From the NCBI GenBank assembly GCA_020064725.1, contig JAGTWJ010000017.1, positions 744,001 through 808,000 on the forward strand: a DNA stretch of 64,000 nucleotides, written 5' to 3'. This stretch comes from Drechslerella dactyloides. Lineage: Eukaryota > Ascomycota > Orbiliomycetes > Orbiliales > Orbiliaceae. Of this stretch, positions 12,240-23,653 are shown one piece after another; the first letter of the stretch is position 1; the number at the start of each line of letters is the position of its first letter. The position numbers were made by a program, and so were the translations under genes. The notes under the pieces are model-generated. The model was given only the letters and a program-made list of their open reading frames with translations. It was not told the origin of the DNA and made no database searches.

Positions 12240-15200
12240 CTACGCGCCGCCGCGACCGCCAGGAGCACGCCCTCGATACCCGCCGCCGGAACTGCCACTG
12301 CGCCCTCTGCCTCTACCTTCGTCCCGCCATTCGCGCTCACGCTCGCGCTCGCGCTCCCGTCCGGCAGCACCAGGCGGCGTGGGCATGTACCCTCGTCTCT
12401 CCCTGTCATTCCACTCTCTGCCCACATCGGGACTGCGACTCCGTCCACGGCCGCGGCCGCGGTCATACTCTTCTTCGCGGATATGTCCCGGCGGCGGCCG
12501 CGCGTACGCAAACTCTCGTTCGCGGCCGACGTCTCGTCCACGCTCGCGGTCGTAGTAGCGGTCGTACTCGTCGCGGTACACTCTCACCGCTTGCGGCGGC
12601 GGCGGTGGCGGCGGACGTTCACGATACTCGTATTCGCCGTAGTAGTATGGGTGTCGCACGTAGGGGTCGTCGTAGTAGCGGGGCGGAGGTGGAGGGGCGC
12701 GGTCGTAGTGGTAACTACCGGGTGGCGGAGGCGGGTAGCTGCGTGGATGTGGGTCTCGGTCGATGACGCGGTCGTAGTACTCTGTGTGCGGTGGGTATCC
12801 GGCAGGCGGCGGCGGCCGACGGTAGTCTAGCTCCTCGGGGTACCTCTCGCGAGTGTGCCCGGATACCGACACCAACGGCTGCGGGGGATCGTCATATTCG
12901 AGTCCTCCTGCGGGTGGCGGGATGGAAGTGCTCGGGGAGGGTTCCGCGCGGATAGGTCTGGACGGTTGAGGTGGCGGTGGCGGTGGGGAGTATCGTTCCC
13001 GTGGTGGTAGCTCGTAGTCATCATGGATGGGACGATAAGCCCTGTACCGCCGTGGCGATGGGTACCTGTCGTACTGGTAGGGACTCGCGGCACGACGGAC
13101 AGGGCGGGGATAGTATGCATTGTCATCATCAGGATAGCGGCGGTACTCGCGGTCGTCGTCAGCGTAGGAATCACGCGTCAGCGGGCGGCGATAGTACTCT
13201 CCGTACGAGTCTCGCCGGCGGGAGCGAGAACGACGGCTGTCGACGGACGGCGTCGGGGATAGAGATGGAGATCTGGGTCGCGATTGGTGTGGCTGCGCGG
13301 CCGTCCTGCTGGTAGCAATAGTGGCAGGCGTGCTCGACTTGTCGTTATCGCGGAAGTCAGGCGGCTCGCTCAACCCGGGTTCCTTCTTAATCTCCGGTGC
13401 GCTTTTGCCGACCTGCTGCTGCTCCACGGGCGCAGCTGGGAGGAGATTGTTCAAAAAGTCCTCCGCAGCAGACATGGACGCCTTGCTGGCGTGCTTCTTG
13501 ACAGTCTCCACCGGCTGCGCGACAATCTCCGTCTTCTTGTCAAACACGCCAGGATAGACCTTCTCGACGGCCGCCATCCTCCTTCGATCGAACCCCTGCC
13601 GACTAACCATCTTTTGCACCTCTTCTTCCTCCGGTAGACGTATCATATCGACCAACCAATCGAACCGTTTCGGCTTAACCCCTTGTCCCGTTGCGGACGG
13701 GCCCAAATTCGGGCGCGCGACATGCACGCTCGAGAAATGTTGGAACAGAAGCGGCAACGTGAAGCTACGGGTGCTAGTCTTCGGACAGCTGCGACACTCG
13801 AATTTGCTGTTCCCCAATTTCATAAACTTGAGCGGCCCATCAATCTCGGCCCGGATAGCCTGATGGAACAGATGGATCGACATGTCCTCGGGATTATACT
13901 TCTCCGCAAAGGCAGCGCAGGTCTCGTGGATCATGAGCAGCGCGCGGATGGATGCCTCCAGCGCCTTATTGCCGCCCATGTTCTTCCAGATCTGCTCGGC
14001 GTAGTTTGCGATAAACTGGATCTTCTCCTTGCGTTCCTTTTCGGCGGCTGCAGCGGCCTCTGCTTCCTTCTTCGCGGCTTCTTCGTACGGATCCGGTTGT
14101 GGAGCAGCAGGGACGGGCTGGTGCGGCCCGGGGTAAGCATTTGCAGGAGCCGGGCGGGGCGCCGGCACGTGCTGTCCATAGGCATTATATTGAGACTGAG
14201 TCTGGACCGGTGCCTGAGGGTACGTGGATTGGTAAGGATACTGTTGATGAGGCGGTTGTGCCAGCGGCTGCTGCTGTTGCTGCGGCTGCTGCTGATGGTG
14301 GTACGTTGGTTGCGGCGGTGGATATCCTGCCTGCGGGACGTTCGGGTACATGTGGCTACGGTCATTCATAGGCGCCGGCATAGGTCCCTGCTGGTACGGT
14401 TGATGGCCACCATGGTGAGGATGCGGCTGCGGGACATGAATCTGCTGTGGAGGGGGTTGGTGGGGCGGGAGTGAGTGGTGGGCATTATGATGAGGTAAGG
14501 GCGGTGCCTGATGGTGGTATCCAGCGTGATGATGTTGGGGGGGCGGCGCCTCCACCTGATGGTAAGGCTGTCGGTGAGCTGGTACGGTCCGTCCATACGG
14601 CGCCGGTCCGGGTAATGTCTGCGGTCCAGCGGTAGGTCCCTGTCCATGGTGCAAGTGATGCGGATGGCGGTGGCTCTGGTGAGCCTGCGGCTGCGGCTGC
14701 GGCTGCGGCTGCTGATGATGTGCATGGTGATTCTGGTGATTCTGGTGATTCTGGTGATGCTGGTGCTGATGTTGATGCTGGTGCTGGTGCGGTGGGTACC
14801 CGAACGTCGGCACAGGCGGTCCATTCGTCCGGATGAGAACGTTGCCGGGCACCTGCTGCTGCATCGCCCCGGCGTTCATATTCACATTCATACCACCACC
14901 GCCGCCGCTACCCGCGCCGCCAGCCATCATCTGATGCGGGTGCGCATGCGCGGGGCCAAACGGCTTCGTCATCAGTCGCTTAATCTCGTTCGGATCAACG
15001 ACAAAGGGCGCGTCCTCCGGCCACAAGCTGCGCCAATGCACGACCACCGTGCCCAGACTCATATCCGTCGTGTGCTTGGCGGCATAATGTTGAATCACGC
15101 CTTCGAAGCCGTACAGCTTGGGCGGGGGCGGGATCGTCACCCCCGCGGCCACCGCCAGCGCCGGGTTCGCTGCGATCTCCTTGCAGGCCTTGCAGAAGAA

Positions 15201-17482
15201 CAGCTCGCGTCTGCAAGGGTCCGTGATGGGCTTGATCTTGTTATCAAAGAGGTACTTCATGTTCTCGAGCACAAGCTGCCGGGGCTTGCCGGTAGCAGCA
15301 GCAGCAGCAGCGGTAGTACCGGGAGCGGAGGTACTAGCAGCGGTGGAGGAGATGGGAGTGGTAGGAGGAGGGGACGTGGAGGATGACGGCGGTGCAGCAG
15401 CAGCCAGGACGCTGTCAGAGGCAGGTGATGTCTCTGGAACTCCTCCCAGCTCGTAGTAGCGGGTCCGCACAGCGATGAGGATCGAAGCAGCAAAAGCAGG
15501 GGCAGACTCAAACGTCACCTTACCGAGCCATCCGGAGATCTCGTCGTCCGCCAGCCGCGATATCATCTCGCGGACCGGCGCCTGCGTTTCCTCCCACTGG
15601 CGCTCCTTCTTCACCCACTGGTCGCGCTCCTGCGACTCGAGCAGCTTGCGGTCTTCCAGCTGCTGCTCGAGCTGCCGGCGCTGCAGCTGCCGCACCCGCT
15701 CGTACTCCTCGGCGCCGGCTCTCTGTTCGAGGATCTTGGCCTGGAGCGCTGGCCACGTCTGTTCGGTCAGCGGTTGCGTCGCCTTCAGAGCCGCCTGGAA
15801 CGCGGCGCAATGCGCGAGCACCTCTGGCATCAGCGCCGGGCTGAGCTTGAGACATCGTCCTTCGATATCAGCTTTACGGCGCGCCTTCATCTCCTCGAGT
15901 TCCTGGTGGCTGCGATCTCCGTACTGGCGGGTCCGCTGGTAGAATGTCGGGATGGACTGCGGCTGGAAGGGCGGGTTGTCACTCGAGATGAGAACTGTCA
16001 ATTCACGGTCGTCAGCACGCATTGACGATACCTCGGGAGCCAATGAAGAACCGCCAAGTACACGTACCAGGTATGCCATTGCTGGCCTTGGAGGAACCGG
16101 TCTGCTGGCCAATCTTGTCGGTGGTCTTGATCCGGATCACGGTCCCGGCAGCTGGATTGTACGAGTTTCCCTGCATCACCCTCACCTCCCACTTCTCCAT
16201 CCTGTCGGCGTCGGCCTTGTGCGCGAACCCTTCGCCTTCGAGGCCCTTCAGCCACTCTTCGGCCGCGTCCATCTGCAGCGCCTCGTCGTAGCGGGCCTTG
16301 ATATCCGCGATGTCCTCGCTCCAGTAGACCTTTTCAACGTCAGGCATGAGAACCGGCATCGTCGTCGGGACCCACATGAAGTTGCCATCGACAAGGCCGT
16401 AGGCGAGCGCCAGCACCAGCTCCTTCATGATCGTTGGCGTGACCTTGTCGTCTGCGCATCTGTACAGCTCCGCGTCCTAGTCATCCCGTCGACGCCGCAA
16501 TCAGCATAAAGCATTATTTGGTAGATGTTACAAGACACCAGCTACAAACCTTGACGACATTCCGCCGGAAACACCCCTCGCAGCAGCGCACGCGAAACTG
16601 CCAATAGACCTTCAACCCGTCCTCGCCCCTCATCCTCCCTGGAAATCTCTCACACTTCATGCATCCCCGGCCCCGGACCAGCCGCCACATATCCCACTCC
16701 TTGACCCCGAACGCCGGCTTGGGCATATCAGGGCAATGGATCTTACGACACCGTCTCCAGATGTATTCCTTTTCCAGCATCTCGCTGAACCGGCGGCAAA
16801 CGCCCCGCAGACGTCCGATACCGGGTAAGCCAACGTACGTTAAAATCTCAGTCCATATCGCCGCGGGAAGCCTGTCCACGGAGCAGGTGGCGGTCGTCGT
16901 AGACGTTCCAGTGCTAACAGTGCCCGTCGACGCGTTCGCGGTAGTGGCGGAGGTCGTCAATTCCGCATCCGCTGCATCGTCCAGCCTCCGTCGCTTCGTC
17001 ACCGGCGTGGCGTCGTCGAAGCCGTCGTCGTCGTCCATGCCCCGTTTGGACACGGCGGACGCGGCACCGGCTTCCCCTTCCGGCAGCGCGGGGGCGGGAA
17101 CAGCGAGCGACGTGAGGTCGATCTCTTCGCCTTCCGCAGGAATGAAGTCCTCGTTGAACTCCGGGTCCTCCTGCATCAGCGCTCCGTCAAAGTCGAGTTT
17201 GCGATAGTGTATTGTCGTCCGAGGCGACGGTGGGGAGGGTGAGACGGTCCGCGACTCCGGCTTGATGTGTGCGTCCGCCGGCCGTTCTGAAGATTGGACG
17301 GCGGTTGTGTTAATGATAGGAGGGTTTGTGTAGCCGTCGTCCAAGGCCATGGCGCCGTTGTCGCTGGTTGTGTCCTCGGATTTAACGGAAGGTGTGACGA
17401 CGACAGCGGTCTGTTTGGCCGATGGTACAGCGGATGCAGCGTGTAGGGCTGACCTCCCCGTCTTCTTCTTCGGCTTGGCCAT
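12240..17482 (-). CDS. Very large F-box protein with disordered, His/Gln/Pro/Arg-rich C-terminal half (1698 aa)
   Basis: Exons are 17482-16550, 16476-16068 and 15994-12240. The start is the ATG of MAKPKKK, not the upstream in-frame ATG at 17617. Splicing is supported by phase 0 then phase 1 joins. An F-box lies at about residues 202-245 (LPAAIWTEILTYVGL, then CRRFSEM), followed by Cys-pair motifs (GCMKC, RCCEGC) that may bind metal. Next comes a conserved alpha-helical region spanning exon 2 and early exon 3 (through VVHWRSLWPEDAPF), with a Cys/His element (FFCKACKE...HYAAKHT). A second similar element follows (FECRSCP...HFSSVH). The second half is low complexity: HQ repeats, PQ repeats, then Arg/Asp/Tyr/Pro-rich sequence resembling RNA-binding proteins. 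F-box proteins usually recruit substrates to SCF ubiquitin ligases through Skp1; the RNA link is inference from composition. The annotated stop is a TAG at 12240-12242, after which the frame stays open (separate entry). Confidence 0.85.
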
Positions 17483-19346
17483 GGTCGTGAAAGGATCAAG
17501 GGACGCAATGCAATGCAAGGTCGATGAAGTTTGTGATGGAGAGATCTCAAGCGAAAGGAAAGAAAGACGGAAAGAAAGAAAGGATGGTGGCGTCTTTAGT
17601 CCATCGAAGGAAAACACCAGAAGCGGAAAACAGCAGCAGAGAAGTGAGTGGATGCGGAAGGAAGAGACGGGCAGAGCAGATATCTACCCGGCGAACTCGT
17701 AGATATTCGTGAACAGCAGACGCGGGAGGGACGGACGGTATCAGACGCGACACGATACTCAAGAACAGCAAGTAAGTCGTTATCAAGTATCAGATGAGAC
17801 GTCAAAGCGAGCCAGTTCAAAGACTAAAGACCCTTTGAAACAAGCCGACAGACGCGACGGCAAGCAGCAGCAGCAGCAGCAGCTACCCGCATCAAACGAC
17901 GCAGGTGCGACAGCCGCGGCAAGGTGTGAGAATTTGAAACCTCGAAAGCAGGTTTCCAAGCACGCAAGCAGACAGCGGGGCGAAGAAACTCAAACAGCAG
18001 ATGCAGATAGCGACAGCGGACTTCTGGAGAAATCAGCGATATGATGACGGCAATCTCGACAAGTTTCCGAGCAAGACAGAGCTGTGGGTCCTTGGGATTC
18101 CTGTCCGGCTGTCAATATGCAAGCCGGCTGGCAGAACTGGTTGGATGAAGTGCAGGTGCCCAGGTGTCGGTTGGTAGCACGAGCAGCAAACACCCGATGG
18201 AAAGCGAGCGAGTAAGGAGGCGGCACCGTGAGCAGGATGCTCCAAGGACGACCTGCTCCAAACGACACGATCCGCCCCGAGCTGCAGGATAGCGAGCTAG
18301 CTGGCCGAACGGACAGACGGCCAGCTGGTGGTCGTGGCGGTAGAGGTTCGATGACGATGACGATGGTGGTGGAAGTGATTGATCGAGACGAGGTGCGGAG
18401 GGTGGTTGGAGAAACGTGGAAACGCCGTGGGAAAATACGCGACGGGCGGCTGCTTTTTCGCTGCCCGGCCACGGAAAAATAGCTGGCTCGATTCGGCTAA
18501 GACGGCCGCCCCGCATGCCACTCCCTCGCGCCTTTTTTTCTTCTTCCGCCTCGTCTGCTCATACGCGACATCACAAGCTACGTAACTACGTAAGTGACTA
18601 CAGGATCGCAAAGTGATTATGACTCGGCAAGTATATCATTCGAGGAGGACGAGCACGAAGGCCGCAAGCATGCATGGACCCCTCGCTCCGTCTCCCCTAA
18701 TCACATCACCCAGTATACTACATCCGCCAGCTAGCTAACCAGCCTGAGCTCCCCTCCAGCACATGCATATGCCGGCAGGGGCAAGCCAAGTAAGTAATCA
18801 AGCTCAACCAACCGCCCATCGTTAAACGTTAGCATCCCATCTGTATCGATGTTTACCCCGTCTATCTCTTTCTTCGCATCCCCCCTTTGCTCTCTCCTCC
18901 CGCCGCCCTCTCGTCGATCGTGCCGTTGAGAAATTCCCCGCCTTGAACAGAGTGTAAGAAATCGTAGTAAAAGTATGTATGCACGTACTGCACATGGAAG
19001 TAGTAGTCTTCGGGCCGGGGTCGGGGTCGGGTTCGGGCGATGGTGAATGGGAAAGGGGGGTTGCAAGGTGTAAGTGTAGTGTAATGTCAGTGTAAGTGTA
19101 AGTGTATTGTAGGTGTAATGTGTGTATCTGTACGCGTAGGTTGAAAAAAAGGGTACCAGCGGGACACGACAGGACAGGATAAATCAGAGGACATGCGGCG
19201 CCAATTTCTCACAGCCGACACAAAGAGAGAAGGAGAGAAGAAGGGAGCGGAAAGAAATACGGGGAAGAAGAGACAAAAGAGTAAAAGATTTAGAAGTAAA
19301 AAAAGCTGCATGAAAAAGAACTGCTGAAAGATACAAGGAATCACCA
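17483..19346. other. Intergenic: promoter of the F-box gene and 3' flank of the B55 gene
   Basis: No convincing gene. A CAG run lies at about 17865-17883. A stretch rich in GTGTAAGTGTA-type repeats lies near 19075-19125. The purine-rich + strand just upstream of 17483 equals a pyrimidine-rich leader for the minus-strand F-box gene. Confidence 0.6.
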
Positions 19347-21329
19347 TCATAGCGCGGAGAAGACAAACAGCTAGAAGCACGTTAGCGCGCATATCACCTA
19401 CAGGCGACGTTATAACGGCAGGGTGAACGCTTACATTGTTCGTCGCGGCAATCGCAATCGAGTCTTCGAAGGGGTGCCAGCTCATGTGCAAGATCTTCTT
19501 GTTGAAGTCGATCTGGTCTGCATCCGTTTCCTTGCGCATGCGACCCGGCACACCGGCTCCAGACGGGCTGCCCGCCCGACCCTTCTTGCTGCCGTTGATC
19601 GGCGTTGGGACGCCGACCTTCTTCGCCTTGAAAGCGCTCTTGTCCGCCTGCAGCACAATCTCAACCTCCTTCTCTGGATCCGACGGATAGATCATAAAAT
19701 TGTTGTTGTACGAGCCTGTCATCACGTTCTTGCCGTCGCCCGAGAAAACGACCTCGAACTTGTCGAAGATACTATCATTCTCGTACGTGTCGCACAGGCG
19801 TGGGCGCAGGTGCTCGTGGATCGGAATCGTCTTGATCGGCTGGCGCTCCATGTTGACATCCCAAATCTTGACCGTCAAATAGTCGCGCGACAGAATGTAT
19901 CGTCCGTCAGCGGAAAATCGGACGTCCGAGATGGACGAAATGATTTCCGAGAAGAAGGAACGAGACGAAGGGTCCTCCTCCTGCTCGAACACTACGAAGG
20001 TGTTAGCTTTGATCGCTGCAAGTTGACAGAGGTGAGGTGAGGTGCAGGGGGTTCTGCGTACGTTTGGCGTGGTTGTCACACAAGGCGCTATCACGCATGT
20101 CTGCAAGCTTGATGGTGCCCTTGCTACTAGCATACATGAACCAGTTGCAGCTCTGAGGGTGAAACTCCGCAGCCGTGATGACCTCGGTGAGCTCCTCCAT
20201 ATTGGCCGGCTTGATGTCGACAATGTTGAAGCTCTGGTCTTGGATGTTGAGATTCCACAGATTGATCCGCAAGTCATCGCTGGAGATGAACGTCTCCCCA
20301 TCCGAGTTGACCGAGATGGAATTGATGTGGTACGCATGGGCATTCGCGTAGGTTCTTCGCGGGACAGCGGCGACAACGGTATCGTGGTGAGTAAGCCGTG
20401 GTAATCGGAGCGCGTCGACGCTGGTGAACTGCGGGTGCGGAAAGCTTGGTCGGGGCCCCGTGCCGCCGACGCCGGATGGGTGCTGTTCATGCGACAGGTT
20501 GTTCTCCGCGACAACCTTCAGCGACTTCTCGAAGACCTTCCATAGCTTGATCGTCTTGTCGTTCGTGGACAGCAGGAAATGGGAGGCGTTCTGGCGGCGG
20601 CACCATTTGATCTTGTTGATCTTCTCCTCGATCTCGAGCGATTTCAGATAGTCGAACTCGGGCTCGTGGGATTGGAACTCGGTGTGAAATTTGTACTCGC
20701 AGGTTTTTTTCTTCTTGGTCACGGCATTAGCAGCGGTCCAGATTAAAATCGAACGCGTGAATAGTACGCGGGGAGCACGCACTGTCTCGTTGCGCTCGAA
20801 CAGCACCACTCGTCCTCCTTTATCGCCGGTTGCGAGGTAGTTGCCGGTGTGGTCGAATTCAACGGTGCTTATTATATCGGCTGCACGAATCGATCACGTC
20901 AGCGAAAAGTGCCCACACGGGGATCGACGGCGACATTGCACGGAAGAGGTCAATGGCCTGGCCAACAATGCATGTCGCAACGCCGGAAAGGATCGGTATG
21001 GGTGCGTGGGTGGGAGCTATTCGGCGTACCTTCCGTGATATCTTCGACATCGCCCTTATCGCCAAAACACCTACCCCGCACAAGCTTCGGTTAGCTGATT
21101 TTTTGAACCAAAAAACAAAACCGAATAAGAATAAAGCAAGTCGATGAGGGTTCCTCGGAGAGTAGATGGACGGATCCAGCTGCAGCTCCGGGCAGCCGAC
21201 CGGGAGTTGGGGGCTGCGGTCCGTGGGGAGCTGCACGCGATGCCGGTGCGGCCCAAGGATGAGGGGCTGGCGGAAGACGTACTGTGTGAACTTCCAGGTG
21301 GGTCCTGTGATTTCCCCATTGTCAACCAT
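19347..21329 (-). CDS. CDC55: Protein phosphatase 2A regulatory subunit B55 (472 aa)
   Basis: Six exons: 21329-21283, 21070-21030, 20880-20783, 20713-20062 (20710 also possible as the acceptor), 19991-19435 and 19370-19347. All phases fit and the total is 473 codons with the stop. Conserved blocks are seen in order: WKFTQCFGDKGDVEDITEAD across exons 1-3, EFDHTGNYLATGDKGGRVV, FHTEFQSHEPEFDYLKSLEI, AYHINSISVNSDGETFIS, DNHAK joined to LFEQEEDP, and FSEIISSISDVRFSADGRY. The last eight-codon exon gives NNLFVFSAL after an intron with a perfect GCTAAC branch site. The protein is a seven-bladed WD40 propeller that docks on the PP2A A/C core and selects substrates, acting in mitotic exit, morphogenesis and stress signalling in fungi. 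The first intron is unusually long (212 bp). The assignment is essentially certain; only the exon 4 acceptor is ambiguous by one codon. Confidence 0.97.
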
Positions 21330-23653
21330 CGCTGAGAGCCAGCCCTGCCTACCTCGTCAGTACCGGGCAGGCGAGTAAGAAGGTCCGCAAGAAAACCGCC
21401 GCGACGGGGTCGGAGGAGGGGCTGAGGGGTTGAGGGGTGGTGCAAAACGCTTGGAAGGAGAGGCGGAGAGGCAGGAATGATCGTGTCCGAGCGGAGGGGT
21501 TCCCGACGAGCTAAAATTCGAGGAACTGGCAAAAGTCGTGTGAGGTGGCCCAACGAGGATTCGGATTCCCGTCTAGGACAACGAGAGCAGCAGCCGGCGG
21601 GCAATTCCACCGCGACAAACGCACGTCCTCGAGGGCGAATCGAGAAGAACAAAGCCGAATTCGCAGCAATCAATCGAGATCTACCCGTCCGTCGCACAGC
21701 TCGGTCCGTCCGAGAGAGGAGGCTTCCCGTATCGGCAGGCTGACGACCGATTGGCTGCCGGTGGAGGGGTTGTAGGAAGACGACGACGGCAGCTCAGCAG
21801 CAGCAGGGTTCTCGCTAAGTTCTGTATCAAAGGTTTGAGCGGATTTGCTTCGGTTAGCATGGGAATTTAGACTTCGGGGGGGGAAGACAACGTGCCATGG
21901 CTGTGGCCCAGGCCGCTGGGCACCAGGAACGGATGCGGCGACGGCGGCACCGGGACCACAGCGATCGAGGGAGGAAGGAAGCAGGGACGAAGCCGTAGAT
22001 GGAATTGGCACGAGCGAGAAAGGGGTGAGGCTTACCTTGGAGTCTGCGAGAGCGGCGGGGTGCAATCGATGGGCAGCGTGATGGATGGAGGATGGATGGT
22101 GAACGAAGGTTTTGGGGAAGCTGTCGACGGCGGGCCGCGAATTTAGCTGGCAGGGCCGTTTGACTGCCACCACACACCACCCACACACAAGACGGCAGCT
22201 GGGCTAAGCTTTGTCCACCAGCAGACACGGTCACATTCGCAGCCTAGAGCATCGTCATCGTTAAGCATATTCAGCTACAAAAGCATGCCACGGAGGATAA
22301 ATCACCATCTCGAACTGGGCTGCCCTCGACAGTGCAACGTGGTTCTGCGCCGGCTATGACACAAGCATGGGGGCCGCATGGCGGTGTGGGGTGCCCCGGC
22401 CAAGTCGACTTGACATCGGCCAGAGCTCTGACGGGCCAACTGACGCCAACAGGAACCGGCATTCTGCATCCTCGAGCTCTTGCTCCGGCGGACTCGATGA
22501 AGTCGGTCCATCCATCTCGAGATGTCCCAGCTGGCATATTTCCAGCATCGGCCGTTGGAACTAACTTGATCGCAGAGCTCGGCCGCCTGCCAGTACAATC
22601 ACAGACACACCTGCTTGAGGATCACGAAATCGAAGACAGTCACCGAAAGCAGTCACCGAAGATGTACGATTTGAAAGATCACATAGCATCGTCGTCGCCC
22701 GCTTCGTAGGCCTGCTCGGAGCACTGGCCCACGCACCGGCGTCATGCCTAACTGCATGCCCCGCCAACCTGATGCGCTGTCTCGCTGCCCCGCCCCCTCC
22801 AACAAGGCAAATCGCCAGACGTCAAACGCATCTGTTGGATTCTGCACACAACGCATCGGACGCCCCGCATTAAACATGCGACGATGGACTTGCAGACCGG
22901 AGTTCTTCCATGGTGATACGGACAGCCCGTTTATCTTTCAGGTCACAGCCCAGACACTTCTAGATCTAGATAATCTTACTTTGATTCTTCTTCTATCTAC
23001 GAAAATAGTCTCGGGCCCAGGCTCATCCTTTCTACTTTCCCCCATATTCAACCAGTCCATGCATGCGTGGTTCTTATATGGAGACAGGTATTAAATCACC
23101 AGGAATATCAGCTGTGCTTATTGTAACCTAATTCTGCAAACCTATATAGATCTATCCGAGTGGAAGAGACAGAATACTATAGTATGCAGTCTTCGGTTCT
23201 TCAAGCTATTAAATTAATATTATAATATTAATCAATACCCCCATCGACTCTCCGAAGTCGACTATAGCCTCGGTCCCGAACGAACGAACGAACGAATGCA
23301 TAAAACTGCAACAGTAGACGCGCGGTGCAGGAGTTTTATCATCATAAAAACTGTACATTGCATGCTTGTAAATATGGCTGCAAACGATATATAGCACACA
23401 CAGGCTAACCTCAAAAACGACGGCAACGATACGCATGACAGTATTCAATATATAATACAAGAAACTTTCATACACCCATCCATCCATCCATCCCGTCCGG
23501 GTATCCCTAGCACATACTATAAAAACTCCGCTCCAACAATACCCAGCACATATGCATGCACACATATCCATACGTACGTACACCCCAAGCGCCCATCAAT
23601 CAATCGTATCATATACAGTACTCATATGGGTAGGTAGGTAGGTAGGTAGTCAT
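21330..23653. other. Intergenic: promoter/leader of the B55 gene and 3' flank of the ankyrin gene
   Basis: No supported gene. Short microsatellites occur near the left side of the ankyrin gene: (GAAC)n at about 23278-23297, (CCAT)n near 23477-23492, and (GGTA)n ending at 23649. The segment 22900-23600 is AT-rich and is likely the 3' flank of the ankyrin gene. Confidence 0.6.
23629..23649. repeat. (GGTA)5 microsatellite
   Basis: Five tandem GGTA units, ending four bases before the stop codon of the ankyrin-repeat gene on the minus strand. It therefore lies at the very start of that gene's 3' UTR. Confidence 0.85.

Noticed and set aside
11694..12830. 378-codon ORF on the + strand
   Set aside because: It is antisense to the low-complexity tail of the F-box gene and is Arg/Ser/Val-rich because that tail is repetitive.
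14646..15386. 246-codon ORF on the + strand with a Leu/Val/Met repeat
   Set aside because: It is the complement of the HQ/PQ repeats of the F-box gene.
23270..23500. Cluster of GAAC and CCAT simple repeats considered as a CRISPR-like or satellite array
   Set aside because: These are ordinary tetranucleotide microsatellites without spacers.
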